From assembly GCA_017448965.1 (NCBI GenBank), contig JAFSKK010000061.1:62001-126000 (forward strand): 64,000 nucleotides of DNA. Reading direction: 5' to 3'. The DNA is from Bacteroidaceae bacterium. GTDB lineage: Bacteria > Bacteroidota > Bacteroidia > Bacteroidales > Bacteroidaceae. The notes below the pieces were generated by a model. It was not told the origin of the DNA and ran no database searches. It saw only the letters and a program-made list of their open reading frames with translations. Positions 35,422 through 44,281 of the stretch are shown one piece after another (the first letter of the stretch is position 1; every line of letters begins with the position of its first letter). A program made the position numbers and the translations under genes.

Positions 35422-36794
35422 GGTTCGTCTTTTTTAGGGTTCACTTCTTCTGCATCTTTATGTTTATCGAGCGTGGTGAGCTGGATGATGGGCACGGTCG
35501 GGGTGCAGCTCCAGCCATTGTACTCGCACACCATCTGCAGGGGTTCCAGCAGGATGTCGTGGAAGGCGGTCTCCAGACTCTGCTTCATGGTGAAGAGCTC
35601 GCGCTTGTCACTGCCGGAGTTGTTCATCTGCGACTTGCCCGGCACGGCACCCACCAAGTTGGGATGCACGTTGTCGCCATAGCAAATGGTGTTGCTGGCG
35701 GCTTGTATGTCCTCATTCCAGTCACCACCCTCTTTCTCCGTCTCGATGCGCTTCACCACCACATCGTGCTCTTCCTTGCCGTCAGGGTTGACGTAGTACT
35801 GGGAAATCCACACCTTGTCCTGGTTGTTGATGCCCATACAGAAGTCGCGGATGTTCTGCTTTTCCTGGTTCACACGCTCCTGAGCCTCTTTGGGGTCAGT
35901 GATGCCATCCTCGCGGATGATGCGGTCGTAGTAGTCACGGTAAATCTCCACCTGGTATTTGATGCTGGTGGCGTTTTTCAGCTTGGCTCGTTTTCCGATG
36001 CTGATGAGACGCTTCTCGTCGTAGCTGCCGCCACGGAAGATGGCACTGTAATAGGGAATGGGATAATACTGGCAGCCCACCGTGGGGAAACGCATCAGGA
36101 TGGCAAACTTGCGGTCTTTCACAGGTGCCTTACGTCGGGTTCCGTCGGGCATCGGCTCACGCGCCATGCGCTGCATCAGGTCGCCCATCGGGTCGCGGAG
36201 GTTGAGCAACGGAATGATCTCCACCTTCTCGGGATCCCCGTCGCGCCAGTCACCATAGAAGACATGAGGGATGACACCCTTGCCGTTTGCTGGCTCCAGA
36301 CGGCAGTAGCAGGCATCTTTGTGAATGAGGCGGTTGATCTGGGAAGCGTCTCGGGAGAGAATGATAACCGCCACACAGAAATAGTAGTATTTCATGTCGG
36401 TGGCTTGCTCCAGGAAATATGCCGGCTTTGCCTGACGGCGCATGAAACGCTTGACATCAGCGGACTCGGTCGGTTTGCCCGTCGCATTGTCGATCATCTG
36501 AAGACCGCGACCGTAACAGGTGAGCACATTGAACAGCTTGTTCTGGCTGGTCACTTCGTCACCACCCACCAGACGCGCTATCTCGAAGGGAAGCTGGTTG
36601 TCAATGCCCCAAGGTACATACTGCATCTTTTCGTTGCCTGGCAAAGGACGGGCATCGTGCTTGCCGGCCAACGAGTCGAAGGTGGTGGTGGTGTCTGCCA
36701 CGTCCATAATGGCGATGGCCGCATTTGTGCCTGGCAAGTCGATGATTTCCGATGACACCGGCACATGAGGATAATGCTTCTTTTCTTCTTTCAT
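35418..36794 (-). CDS. Phage portal protein
   Basis: 458 aa, near the usual portal length. The N-terminal part has the style of Bacteroides phage portals (YVPWGIDNQLPFEIARLVGG, NKLFNVLTCYGRGL). A central region (LIHKDACYCRLEPANGKG, IPYYSAIFRGGSYDEK, KYQVEIYRDYYDRII) and a helical C-terminal part (MNNSGSDKRELFTMKQSLETAF) follow. Portals form the dodecameric DNA channel at one head vertex and dock the terminase. The start overlaps the amidase stop by 4 bp. It lies about 20 kb downstream of TerL, which is unusual. Confidence 0.7.
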   Translation of the reverse strand: MKEEKKHYPHVPVSSEIIDLPGTNAAIAIMDVADTTTTFDSLAGKHDARPLPGNEKMQYVPWGIDNQLPFEIARLVGGDEVTSQNKLFNVLTCYGRGLQMIDNATGKPTESADVKRFMRRQAKPAYFLEQATDMKYYYFCVAVIILSRDASQINRLIHKDACYCRLEPANGKGVIPHVFYGDWRDGDPEKVEIIPLLNLRDPMGDLMQRMAREPMPDGTRRKAPVKDRKFAILMRFPTVGCQYYPIPYYSAIFRGGSYDEKRLISIGKRAKLKNATSIKYQVEIYRDYYDRIIREDGITDPKEAQERVNQEKQNIRDFCMGINNQDKVWISQYYVNPDGKEEHDVVVKRIETEKEGGDWNEDIQAASNTICYGDNVHPNLVGAVPGKSQMNNSGSDKRELFTMKQSLETAFHDILLEPLQMVCEYNGWSCTPTVPIIQLTTLDKHKDAEEVNPKKDEP

Positions 36795-37213
36795 AGGTCA
36801 CAGTATTCTTGGGTTGCGTCAAACGAGGGACAGGCTTTCTTGGCAAAGTCGCGGTGACCGCGAATCTCAGCATCGGGATAGCGCACCTTCAGGTCGCGGA
36901 GCAGCCGGAGCAGCGCCGCCTTCTGCGCCGGGGTGCGGGTGTCCTTGGGGGTCTTGCCATCGGAGGCCAGGCCGCCGACGTAGCACACGCCGATGCTGGT
37001 GGAGTTCTTGCCGTAGCAGTGGGCACCCACCTCCCCTTCGGGACGACCGACATGGACACTGCCATCGAGATGAACAACATAATGATAGCCACAGCATCGC
37101 CAACCGTTTGCACGATGCCATTTATCAATATCCTTCACGGTGAAAGCTTTGCCTTCTGGGGTGGCGGCACAATGTACAATGATGTAATTAACTTGATTGA
37201 TCTTCTTTGCCAT
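36791..37213 (-). CDS. N-acetylmuramoyl-L-alanine amidase (endolysin)
   Basis: 140 aa, a single amidase_2 domain of T7-lysozyme type. The zinc ligands are the histidine in VNYIIVHCAAT, the histidine in IRGHRDFAKKACPSFDA, and the Cys in the same last motif. The conserved YHYVVHLDGSVHVGRP and STSIGVCYVGGL segments are also seen. It cuts the amide between MurNAc and L-Ala in peptidoglycan. No signal peptide is present, so it needs a holin to reach the wall; a holin-like gene is at 50200-50439. It lies between the terminase-small-like genes and the portal. Confidence 0.9.
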   Translation of the reverse strand: MAKKINQVNYIIVHCAATPEGKAFTVKDIDKWHRANGWRCCGYHYVVHLDGSVHVGRPEGEVGAHCYGKNSTSIGVCYVGGLASDGKTPKDTRTPAQKAALLRLLRDLKVRYPDAEIRGHRDFAKKACPSFDATQEYCDL

Positions 37214-37829
37214 TTTCTTTCTGATTTTTATAGGTTCTTGGTTTTAGAGGTTTATCTTCAGGCAACTCCTCGAAGTCGGTTTCTTCCACCTCTGACTCCT
37301 TAATCATCCGCGCCTCCAGACGGGCGGCGACTTTACGCCAGTCCTTGATAGGCTTGAAGCCAAGGACTGAAGGATCGGTGGATAAGATGAAGGACTGAGG
37401 GACAATGTCGCTGTAAGCTGGAGCATCTGCCTCCTCTTTGTCGAGCTGCATGTATTTGCCGTAGGCGGCAAGCAGACGGGCATAGGCATTGGCATCGTGC
37501 TCCTGACGAGCGACCTCAATGCCTTCTTCAAAAAGCTGACGGAAACGGTATCGGTCATAATCCTTGGTGACTTGGTTTAACGTACCCAGACATATCTTCA
37601 CCAGACGGATGTCTTCGTAGGCCTGAGTGTCGGAGGTGAGCTTGTAGCGATGCTTCAGCTCCAGCACCAGATCACGCTCCGTGGTCTTCGGATAACGAAG
37701 CCAATAGGCATACATGTCACGGATACGGAGCAGACGGATCCGCTGGGGAGCCGTCAGCCCTGCCGTGACCATCTCCTTCTCATCGGCAAAAAGGTAGGTC
37801 TGTGTTCGTTGCACTAGTTCAGAGTCCAT
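37188..37829 (-). CDS. Helical phage packaging-type protein
   Basis: 213 aa from MDSELVQRTQTYLFADEKEM; an earlier in-frame ATG at 37862 would add 11 residues. It is mostly helical (RLLRIRDMYAYWLRYPKTTERDLV, RQLFEEGIEVARQEHDANAYA) with an acidic then basic tail (EETDFEELPEDKPLK, NQKENGKEDQ). Its position between an HTH small-terminase-like gene and the amidase-portal pair suggests a packaging or head-assembly role, possibly the second half of a split small-terminase function. No family is recognised with certainty. Confidence 0.5.
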   Translation of the reverse strand: MDSELVQRTQTYLFADEKEMVTAGLTAPQRIRLLRIRDMYAYWLRYPKTTERDLVLELKHRYKLTSDTQAYEDIRLVKICLGTLNQVTKDYDRYRFRQLFEEGIEVARQEHDANAYARLLAAYGKYMQLDKEEADAPAYSDIVPQSFILSTDPSVLGFKPIKDWRKVAARLEARMIKESEVEETDFEELPEDKPLKPRTYKNQKENGKEDQSS

Positions 37830-38088
37830 CTGAGTATATTCTTTCAAGGTAGGTGACAACATGCTCGGAAGCCGTAGGACTGCCAGCCTGTGCCAGTTCT
37901 ATATCGTTCTTGCGCACATTCATGGCGATTTCCGCAATGGTGCGACGGTATTCCTTTCCTAGCGGCGTGTCCTCTGACAAAAGGGCTCGCAGCTGTCCGA
38001 CACTCATGTCGAGCAACACAGCCATGTCGCTGATGGGCGTGAGGGCACGTGCCATGTCAAGCACTTTATTTCTTAATTCTTCAGTCAT
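37819..38088 (-). CDS. HTH protein, small-terminase-like
   Basis: 89 aa. The sequence LTPISDMAVLLDMSVGQLRALL is a helix-turn-helix of the kind that starts many small terminase subunits. It is followed by YRRTIAEIAMNVRKNDIELAQAGSPTASEHVV, a pattern I associate with Bacteroides phage terminase-small proteins. A small terminase recognises the packaging site and loads TerL. TerL is about 19 kb away. It overlaps the next gene slightly. Confidence 0.5.
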   Translation of the reverse strand: MTEELRNKVLDMARALTPISDMAVLLDMSVGQLRALLSEDTPLGKEYRRTIAEIAMNVRKNDIELAQAGSPTASEHVVTYLERIYSDGL

Positions 38089-38101
38089 AAATAACTATCC
38101 A

Positions 38102-39391
38102 TTAAAGTGTTTTTTTCAAACTCCATGTAGTACCGTTATACGTGTAAACCTTCAGATTTCCAGCCGTATCACTTGAACTTAGAACAAGCCTCGTCATCCT
38201 GTTACCTATCAGCATTTCATCAGGTGTCAAATGAAACACCTCGACCTCCGCATCGTTGTGCTTGACGAAGAAGTAAAGTCCACTGGCATTCATCACAAAG
38301 CGGGTATTCGTATGCCTGAAGGTCACCGTGCCATCCGAATCTATGGCATTTGCTCCAATTAGTTTAAGCGCCGTGTTCCTGGCATGTGCATAGATACCAT
38401 AACCGCCCTCTTCATTAGACAGGTAGATGTTGGCATTACGAGCCAATTCAGTCGTGGTGGTGGAAACGCATGTGTATGAGTTGTTATTGACTCCGAAATA
38501 CAGCTTGCCATCCTTGGCCTCAAATTTATCACCGGATATGCTCAGATTTCCGAAATAGCCGGCATCGGCATTCACAGTCCCCTTGATTTCCGCATTCATA
38601 CAGCGGAGAAATCCTGTCAAGAAATCAATCAAGATGTTGGGTGTGAAGTCACCTCCAGCTTCGGTAGGAGCGCTGTATTGGCCTGGTGTATTGATGACTG
38701 TGTTCCCACGCTTTCCATACTGTGAGAACATATAGTTCCCATGGAACACTGCTTTGCCAATCAGACCGAGATTCGCCATCAGAATCTGGGTGAAGATGGG
38801 GGTGTACCCTTCAAAAAGAAGCCAGTTCCCGCCATTGTTGGCAACGTCTGTCGAAGGCTTGACACCTTTGACAGCCCCCACTTTCTTCAGCACATAGTAC
38901 AGCTGTCCGTCCAGCACATAAGGAGCGAGAACCCCATTGTTCGTATAAGTGACCGTCGCATCATATTCACCAGCTGGAACAGGCAGGGCATTCACGACCG
39001 ATTCCCCTTTTGCTCCATCCATGACCACGGGAACCGTGCAACGTGCCACGATGCCCTCACCCGTCACGCCAAGTATACACTCGAAGCGGACACACAGCGG
39101 GTTGTTGGTTCCTGTCGTATTGGTGCTGAAGGTGACAGACCCATTGCCAGTAGTTGAATACCGCGCCACGCCATTCTCATCATATCCAACCAATGCGATG
39201 AGACCATTATATGCGGTTCTGGTACCACCGACAATCTTGTATGCCGTGACGGTGCAACTCGTCGAGATGGTGCGAGTTGCATTCGTCTTCAGTTGCGTGA
39301 CAGAAGGGATGAGCTGATAAGTTACAGCTGCATCTCCATCTTCTCCGTCTTTTGGAGCTGGTATGAGCGTATCTGTAGCGGTAAGTTTCAT
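38102..39391 (-). CDS. Phage tail fibre-type protein
   Basis: 429 aa. Two short collagen-like turns (PKDGEDGDA near 14-22 and MDGAKGES near 128-135) separate Ig-like beta regions, and the C-terminal half has trimeric-fibre style repeats (FGNLSISGDKFEAKDGKLYFG, YFFVKHNDAEVEVFHL). No signal peptide is present. Such proteins form fibres that contact the host surface. It is 2 bp from the next gene upstream and belongs to the fibre run 43285-38102. Receptor unknown. Confidence 0.6.
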   Translation of the reverse strand: MKLTATDTLIPAPKDGEDGDAAVTYQLIPSVTQLKTNATRTISTSCTVTAYKIVGGTRTAYNGLIALVGYDENGVARYSTTGNGSVTFSTNTTGTNNPLCVRFECILGVTGEGIVARCTVPVVMDGAKGESVVNALPVPAGEYDATVTYTNNGVLAPYVLDGQLYYVLKKVGAVKGVKPSTDVANNGGNWLLFEGYTPIFTQILMANLGLIGKAVFHGNYMFSQYGKRGNTVINTPGQYSAPTEAGGDFTPNILIDFLTGFLRCMNAEIKGTVNADAGYFGNLSISGDKFEAKDGKLYFGVNNNSYTCVSTTTTELARNANIYLSNEEGGYGIYAHARNTALKLIGANAIDSDGTVTFRHTNTRFVMNASGLYFFVKHNDAEVEVFHLTPDEMLIGNRMTRLVLSSSDTAGNLKVYTYNGTTWSLKKTL

Positions 39392-39393
39392 GT

Positions 39394-40479
39394 CTAAGTA
39401 TTCTTGTTAGCGGTGATGTGGGTGGTGAGTTCCCCATGCTGCAGCAGCTCCGCATGGGTGACGGAGAAAGTGGCAGCAGTGGCGGAACGGACAACATTTT
39501 TGTCGTTGTCACGAAGCACGAAACTGAACGTCCATCCTGTCTGGACAACATTGCCTTCACGTTTCATCACAGTGGGCGTGTAGGTGACTGTGTCGCCATC
39601 CTTCACCAGATTGCTGGCTTGGGAACGGCCAATGTTGATAAAGTAAGGGTCGTGAGTGTCGGACACCTGAATGCCTCCCCAATAGTTGTTGTTGTTATAC
39701 ACAACCTTGGCAAAGTACTCCTCGGTGCCTTCCACCGCTCCATCGTAGAGCTTGAGCGTCTGACCGTTGTTGGATATCTCAGTGATGCCAGCCTGATGGG
39801 TGACCTGCTGCATACCTGAGGCTGTGACACGCCACCATGTGTAGGTGCCTTCCAGGACACTCACACCACGATTGGCCAACGAGGCAGTCAGTTGAAGCCA
39901 TTCGGCATCGTTGTCTATCACAGTGTCACCGTCGATAGTGTTGCCGCTGCCGTCACCGCTCATGCTGTTGATGATCACCTCGAAGATGTCACCCACACTT
40001 TCACGCACAGGGAACTCACCATGACTGGTGACTTCGATGCCACCAAACTTGCCCACGAAATAGATGGTCACATCGTTCAAGTCGTCGGCATCAGCCGGAC
40101 AGCCAATCAACTCCAGTGCAGGGAAGGTCTGCCCGGTCAAGGTGACGGTGGTGGCTCTGAAGATGTTGCGGAACTTCTCAACCACAGTGGAGCCACCCTG
40201 AGAGGAAAGGATGGCAGCGGAGGATACGCCTGGAGCATTGAGATACCACTGGTACTGACCAGCATCCGGAACAAGGAACCTGCCTTGACCTGATGAATAG
40301 TTGTGCGGAAACAACTTTATCTTAGTAGCCAGGTCGGCATAGTTGGGTGTGAACGCATGGGTGGATGGGTTATAATACAAAGTACGTCCTATGCCTGTGG
40401 GCAAGACGAAATTCATGCCAGGAACGATGGTGTCACCATCGACAATGGCTTGCAGGGTGTCAATCGCACTAATGTACAT
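39394..40479 (-). CDS. Baseplate/fibre-type protein
   Basis: 361 aa, beta-rich. The N-terminus (MYISAIDTLQAIVDGDTIVPG, then LPTGIGRTLYYNPSTH) and later Ig-like stretch (YTPTVMKREGNVVQTGWTFSFVLRDNDKN) resemble upper-baseplate (BppU-like) or fibre-attachment proteins. It lies between fibre genes with very short gaps. No catalytic motif seen. The call rests on neighbours and composition. Confidence 0.5.
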   Translation of the reverse strand: MYISAIDTLQAIVDGDTIVPGMNFVLPTGIGRTLYYNPSTHAFTPNYADLATKIKLFPHNYSSGQGRFLVPDAGQYQWYLNAPGVSSAAILSSQGGSTVVEKFRNIFRATTVTLTGQTFPALELIGCPADADDLNDVTIYFVGKFGGIEVTSHGEFPVRESVGDIFEVIINSMSGDGSGNTIDGDTVIDNDAEWLQLTASLANRGVSVLEGTYTWWRVTASGMQQVTHQAGITEISNNGQTLKLYDGAVEGTEEYFAKVVYNNNNYWGGIQVSDTHDPYFINIGRSQASNLVKDGDTVTYTPTVMKREGNVVQTGWTFSFVLRDNDKNVVRSATAATFSVTHAELLQHGELTTHITANKNT

Positions 40480-40481
40480 GG

Positions 40482-40691
40482 CTATCTTTCTATTAGATGG
40501 TTATACGTTTCTTTACATTCCTCTATGGACATCTCAACAGCACCGTCATGCAGAGCTTCTTCACGACCGTATGCGCGAATGTCCTGAGAGGAAAGGATAT
40601 AAAGACCTTCGGGGGTCTGAAGACGAATTTCGGTCAGATGAAGATGATCTGCCACCGACTTGGGCGAGAGGTAAACTTTTACAGGCTTCAT
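40482..40691 (-). CDS. Hypothetical small protein in fibre operon
   Basis: 69 aa (MKPVKVYLSPKSVADHLHLTE...). It overlaps the stop of the upstream gene by 4 bp and stops 2 bp before the next start, so it is tightly coupled. It may be a fibre chaperone, but that is a guess from position. No family recognised. Confidence 0.5.
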   Translation of the reverse strand: MKPVKVYLSPKSVADHLHLTEIRLQTPEGLYILSSQDIRAYGREEALHDGAVEMSIEECKETYNHLIER

Positions 40692-41824
40692 GATTCTTTA
40701 GGTATTTGGATGCATACGGTTTTACCATCAATCTGGACTTCCTTGTTGCCTATAGTGACAGCACGGAGTGCAGTCCGCTCTTTTGTCTCAATGCCAAACA
40801 CCGGAATGACGTTAGGATCCTTGCCGGCAATGCTGGCAGGAACGACAACAGTTTCACCATAGCCAACCACGGTCTGGGGAGCACCACGCTCATTAGTGGT
40901 GAACACATGGGTGATGTCAAAGTACTTGGCAGGATCTACCACCTGCCCCTTGTCTGTGTCAACGATGGCCATCACCTCAAATTCATCCGTGTCGGGACGA
41001 ACAAACTTGCCACGAGTGATGACACAACGGTCATCCCAAGCACCATACCAGCGATACATCTTGACACGCTTGCGGAGACGTTTATCCGGATTGAGCACGT
41101 GCCACACCTCACAAACCAGGACCTCCCTGTCAATGTAACGGCGGTCAATGGTGATGCTGTCGTTTGTGATGGCATCGACAAAAATGTCGTTGGTGGACGA
41201 GGCGACATTCAGAACCCGATTGGTCTTGTCCCAAATTTGCCAGCGACAAAATGCATTCACCCCATCGATGGGGATGATATCTTCACCATTGCGCAAGGTG
41301 GCATGAATGGTGCGCTGACCGAAGTTCTTGAAGGGAGAAATAGGCATCTTGTCCGCCACATCCAACTCCAAGGAAAGTTTGAGGTCAGCACTTCGGGTAC
41401 TGGTGAGCGTAAGCTGGTGCTGCTTGCGGTAGATGCGTTGGGTGCGCGGATCGATGAAAGCACAGGAGAAATAAAGATGCAAGGGGGCGTAATCCTCCAC
41501 ATTACGCCGTACGGTAAGCCTACCAGCTTCACCCAGGGTGAATCCTGATGTGCTGGAGGTGATACGCTTTGTCTCATCGCTGTCGTCAGTGGCAAGGTAC
41601 CAGCGACAGTCTATCAGATTAGAGGATTGGTCACTGACTGTAATGATACCGTCTGGATCGGAGACTTCCAAATGTGGGGAAAGCACTAACGGGGTGACGG
41701 AACGGTCTGGATCAAAGTCACCGCTCAACTCATCAATACGCTGAGTGAGAGAACCGCCTAGCATGTCCATCGTGAGGGCAATGCTCAAAGGCTGGTAGAG
41801 GATGTAGGCACTGTCTGTTTTCAT
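40688..41824 (-). CDS. Phage baseplate/fibre-type protein
   Basis: 378 aa, beta-rich with many polar strands and no signal peptide. It starts MKTDSAYILYQPLSIALTMDM and contains RKQHQLTLTSTRSADLKLSLELDV and LVCEVWHVLNPDKRLRKRVKMYRWYGAWDDR. The start abuts the stop of the 486-aa upstream gene, and it overlaps the 69-aa gene downstream. Part of the same fibre/baseplate run; the exact role is unknown. Confidence 0.5.
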   Translation of the reverse strand: MKTDSAYILYQPLSIALTMDMLGGSLTQRIDELSGDFDPDRSVTPLVLSPHLEVSDPDGIITVSDQSSNLIDCRWYLATDDSDETKRITSSTSGFTLGEAGRLTVRRNVEDYAPLHLYFSCAFIDPRTQRIYRKQHQLTLTSTRSADLKLSLELDVADKMPISPFKNFGQRTIHATLRNGEDIIPIDGVNAFCRWQIWDKTNRVLNVASSTNDIFVDAITNDSITIDRRYIDREVLVCEVWHVLNPDKRLRKRVKMYRWYGAWDDRCVITRGKFVRPDTDEFEVMAIVDTDKGQVVDPAKYFDITHVFTTNERGAPQTVVGYGETVVVPASIAGKDPNVIPVFGIETKERTALRAVTIGNKEVQIDGKTVCIQIPKES

Positions 41825-43285
41825 TTACATGTTGAATGTAAGGGTTTCTGAATAAGTTTCACCATCACGGAGGAACACGGTGCAGCGAAAGGCCACCTGC
41901 TTGGTGTCATACCAGTTGGATGGCATGTCCCTGGGGGTGATATCGAGGGTGGTGGAGGCGGAGGCATGTTCGGTGTTCCACAGAAGATCCTCGGCGGTCA
42001 GACCGCTCTCACGCGTCCACTCCACCTGAGAGGCATCCACGCTAATGTCCATCTCGCCATGCTTCAGGATGAAACCAAGCGTGGTGTATTCCTGCCCGTA
42101 GCGGAAGAATCGCCCTTTGGTGCTGGTGATGGTCAACGTGAAGTTGCTGTCACCCACAATGCAGACCCACTGCGTGTTGTTCCAACGAGGGGCAAGCCCG
42201 ATGGTGGCTGCCGCTGACATACAGCGCCAGCAGCACGATTTCCACCACACTTGATGCTGCACGTACTTGTGGGAGGCTGCGTCATAGCCACGGATGTACT
42301 GCGCGGTGGCATCCCACAGGCCAAGGTCAATCACTTCATAGGTGGGATTGCCCTCAAAGTCGATGCGGAGCAAGTCCTGAATAATGGCACCACGGGCAAA
42401 AATGTAGGGATGGCTGTAGTTGATGGGCAAGCCATTGAAGAGCGTGAGGTGCTTGGGACGACCGATGCTCAGGTAGTAGTTGCTCTCATCGAGGATGGGC
42501 TTGGTCACACCTTCCAGATACATGATGACTCCCTCGTAAGAGGAGATGTACCAGCAGCTCTGACGCTCATCGTTCGTCTGATTGCCACGACGGCTAATGT
42601 TCATGGACACCTCTGGAGGGAAGTTGACTCCTGCAGGCACCTCATCATCGGGATAGAGGGACACTGTCAGCTGGTTGGCCGAACGGTTGACGGAGTTAAC
42701 ACGGAACCACGAGGTGCGGTAGCTGCCATCGGCAAGCAGAGAGTTGAGAGAGCCAAACACCACGTCGTTGTCCTGGAAGGAGGTGAAGTCGTAGTCCCAG
42801 CGCTTGCGCATGGTCAGAAGGTAAGTGCCTGGTTCTATCTCCGACACACTCTCTATGGTGCCGCTATCGGTGAAGACAGTGTCTCCCTCCACGGCATTGA
42901 GACGGTTGATGATGAGTTCCATGAACATGGCATAACTGCGCACCTTCAGACTCTCCACCTCCGCATGACCTTGTGCGTCGATGGCTGCTCCCTTGCCTTC
43001 CGTGATGCTCTCGATGAATCTGCCGAAAGTGGCACCTTGTGCTGCCGTGATGGTGCCATTGGCCACCAACCCTTGGGCAAAGGTGATGATGCCCTGTGCC
43101 ATATCGGCCACATCCTTGCGGAGGAAGTACTGGGACAGCTGCTCCACGTCCGACACTTCCAAGGCACGGACGATACGCAACAGCAGACCACCAACACGCT
43201 GGGCAGTGTTGGCACCAATCCTCGTTTCGTCACGCACCTGGACGGCAAGGCTGGCAAGTTCGTCGATGGTCTGCTGGTTTGCCAT
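41825..43285 (-). CDS. Large phage tail/fibre-type protein
   Basis: 486 aa from MANQQTIDELASLAVQV. This ATG is chosen because a TACCTTTG -7 element covers 43301-43308, so the farther upstream start at 43303 would be outside the transcript. An N-terminal helical region (about 1-70) is followed by a linker (FGRFIESITEGKGAAIDAQG) and a long beta-rich part. The N-terminus GLLLRIVRALEVSDVEQLSQYF followed by AEVESLKVRSYAMFMELIINRL is typical of Bacteroidetes phage fibres. Probably a receptor-contact or baseplate protein; receptor unknown. Confidence 0.55.
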   Translation of the reverse strand: MANQQTIDELASLAVQVRDETRIGANTAQRVGGLLLRIVRALEVSDVEQLSQYFLRKDVADMAQGIITFAQGLVANGTITAAQGATFGRFIESITEGKGAAIDAQGHAEVESLKVRSYAMFMELIINRLNAVEGDTVFTDSGTIESVSEIEPGTYLLTMRKRWDYDFTSFQDNDVVFGSLNSLLADGSYRTSWFRVNSVNRSANQLTVSLYPDDEVPAGVNFPPEVSMNISRRGNQTNDERQSCWYISSYEGVIMYLEGVTKPILDESNYYLSIGRPKHLTLFNGLPINYSHPYIFARGAIIQDLLRIDFEGNPTYEVIDLGLWDATAQYIRGYDAASHKYVQHQVWWKSCCWRCMSAAATIGLAPRWNNTQWVCIVGDSNFTLTITSTKGRFFRYGQEYTTLGFILKHGEMDISVDASQVEWTRESGLTAEDLLWNTEHASASTTLDITPRDMPSNWYDTKQVAFRCTVFLRDGETYSETLTFNM

Positions 43286-43300
43286 AAGCTTTTGTTTTTT

Positions 43301-43308
43301 CAAAGGTA
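43301..43308 (-). promoter_or_regulatory. -7 element of the fibre operon
   Basis: TACCTTTG on the minus strand, 15 bp before the ATG at 43285. Confidence 0.55.
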
Positions 43309-43336
43309 AGGCTTTCCCGTGAGTCTGGAAAAGACA

Positions 43337-43792
43337 CTACTTTTCGGAGATGATATCGAAAAGCCCCACGAAACGGTTGCCGATGATGCCCTGCATGGCA
43401 TCGGCCATGACACGGCAGCTGATGTACCACGATATGGAAAACCATGGACGACGCTCACGCTGCTTGCCAAGACCATGCTCGATGCGGTAGGTGGGGTCGA
43501 GGATGTCCAACTGGCCAAAAGAGTTGCGCTTGCCTTCACCCTTGGGGTTGTCCTTGCGATAGTAGCCATTGCCCACTCCCCTGTCCTGACAGATGCCATA
43601 GTAGAGAATCTGAAAGGCTATCTGAGAACTGATGTCACTGACTGTCGCCACACCTGAAGGGAGAGAACGCAAACGCCCCGTGTCAATGACTCCGAAACGG
43701 TCAATGTTGTCACCCCATATCTGAGTCATCTTGTCTGTCCACAGACGGGTGTAGCGCCCGATATCTTCCTGAAGCTCGTCGGTCATAGCCAT
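43337..43792 (-). CDS. Phage neck/tail-completion-type protein
   Basis: 151 aa. The early segment DNIDRFGVIDTGRLRSLPSG is like head-tail joining proteins of the HK97 gp10 type, which carry a DTG(R/N)LR motif after an N-terminal helix. It overlaps the upstream gene by 10 bp. It follows the connector run and precedes the fibres, which fits a neck part. The family is a suggestion only. Confidence 0.5.
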   Translation of the reverse strand: MAMTDELQEDIGRYTRLWTDKMTQIWGDNIDRFGVIDTGRLRSLPSGVATVSDISSQIAFQILYYGICQDRGVGNGYYRKDNPKGEGKRNSFGQLDILDPTYRIEHGLGKQRERRPWFSISWYISCRVMADAMQGIIGNRFVGLFDIISEK

Positions 43793-44280
43793 TCATCTGC
43801 ATTGTAGGAGAGATCGACGGGTTCGTCGATGTTCACCATGAAGTATAAGCCAGTGCAGCCACTCATGAAATGACTGCCGATATCGGTGGTGGTCATGCGG
43901 TCAACACCCAAGTAGGTGAGTTCACTCTGAAGGGCTGCTTCGTCCATGATGAAACGGGACTGAAACTGACGCATCAGATTACGGCACTGGGCAAGCTTCT
44001 GCTGACGGTCTCCTTCATCGCCAAAGGCGCAGCGCATCAGGATGAAGACGGTAAAGGTTCGACGCTGAAACCAACCACCGCCATGCTGCACCGTCTGTCC
44101 TGGAGTGATGTCGTCAGTGGCCACGAAGTTGGCAGTACTCAGAAATCCATCGAGCACCCCCTGCAGACCGTTGATGCCCGTACAGGTGCAGGGCTTGAAG
44201 TGAAGCTGCTGGGCGAGACGGTTCTGCTCGACGAGACTTGCCATATAGGCATGGAAATCAAAGAGGCTTTCGGTATTCAT
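43783..44280 (-). CDS. Phage head-tail connection-type protein
   Basis: 165 aa. It has an N-terminal helix (MNTESLFDFHAYMASLVEQN), strands with GWFQRRTFTVFILMRC, a helix with RQQKLAQCRNLMRQFQSRF, and a closing strand GLYFMVNIDEP. This alpha-beta plan is like tail-terminator or completion proteins of siphoviruses. It sits next to the DTGRLR gene, as tail terminators often do. Role inferred from position. Confidence 0.45.
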   Translation of the reverse strand: MNTESLFDFHAYMASLVEQNRLAQQLHFKPCTCTGINGLQGVLDGFLSTANFVATDDITPGQTVQHGGGWFQRRTFTVFILMRCAFGDEGDRQQKLAQCRNLMRQFQSRFIMDEAALQSELTYLGVDRMTTTDIGSHFMSGCTGLYFMVNIDEPVDLSYNADEWL

Positions 44281-44281
44281 G

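Noticed and set aside
35460..36755. 431-codon plus-strand frame opposite the portal gene
   Set aside because: His/Val-rich antisense composition with no motif; the portal frame on the other strand is coherent and coupled to its neighbours.
42251..43309. 352-codon plus-strand frame opposite a fibre gene
   Set aside because: Shadow frame of a convincing minus-strand structural gene.
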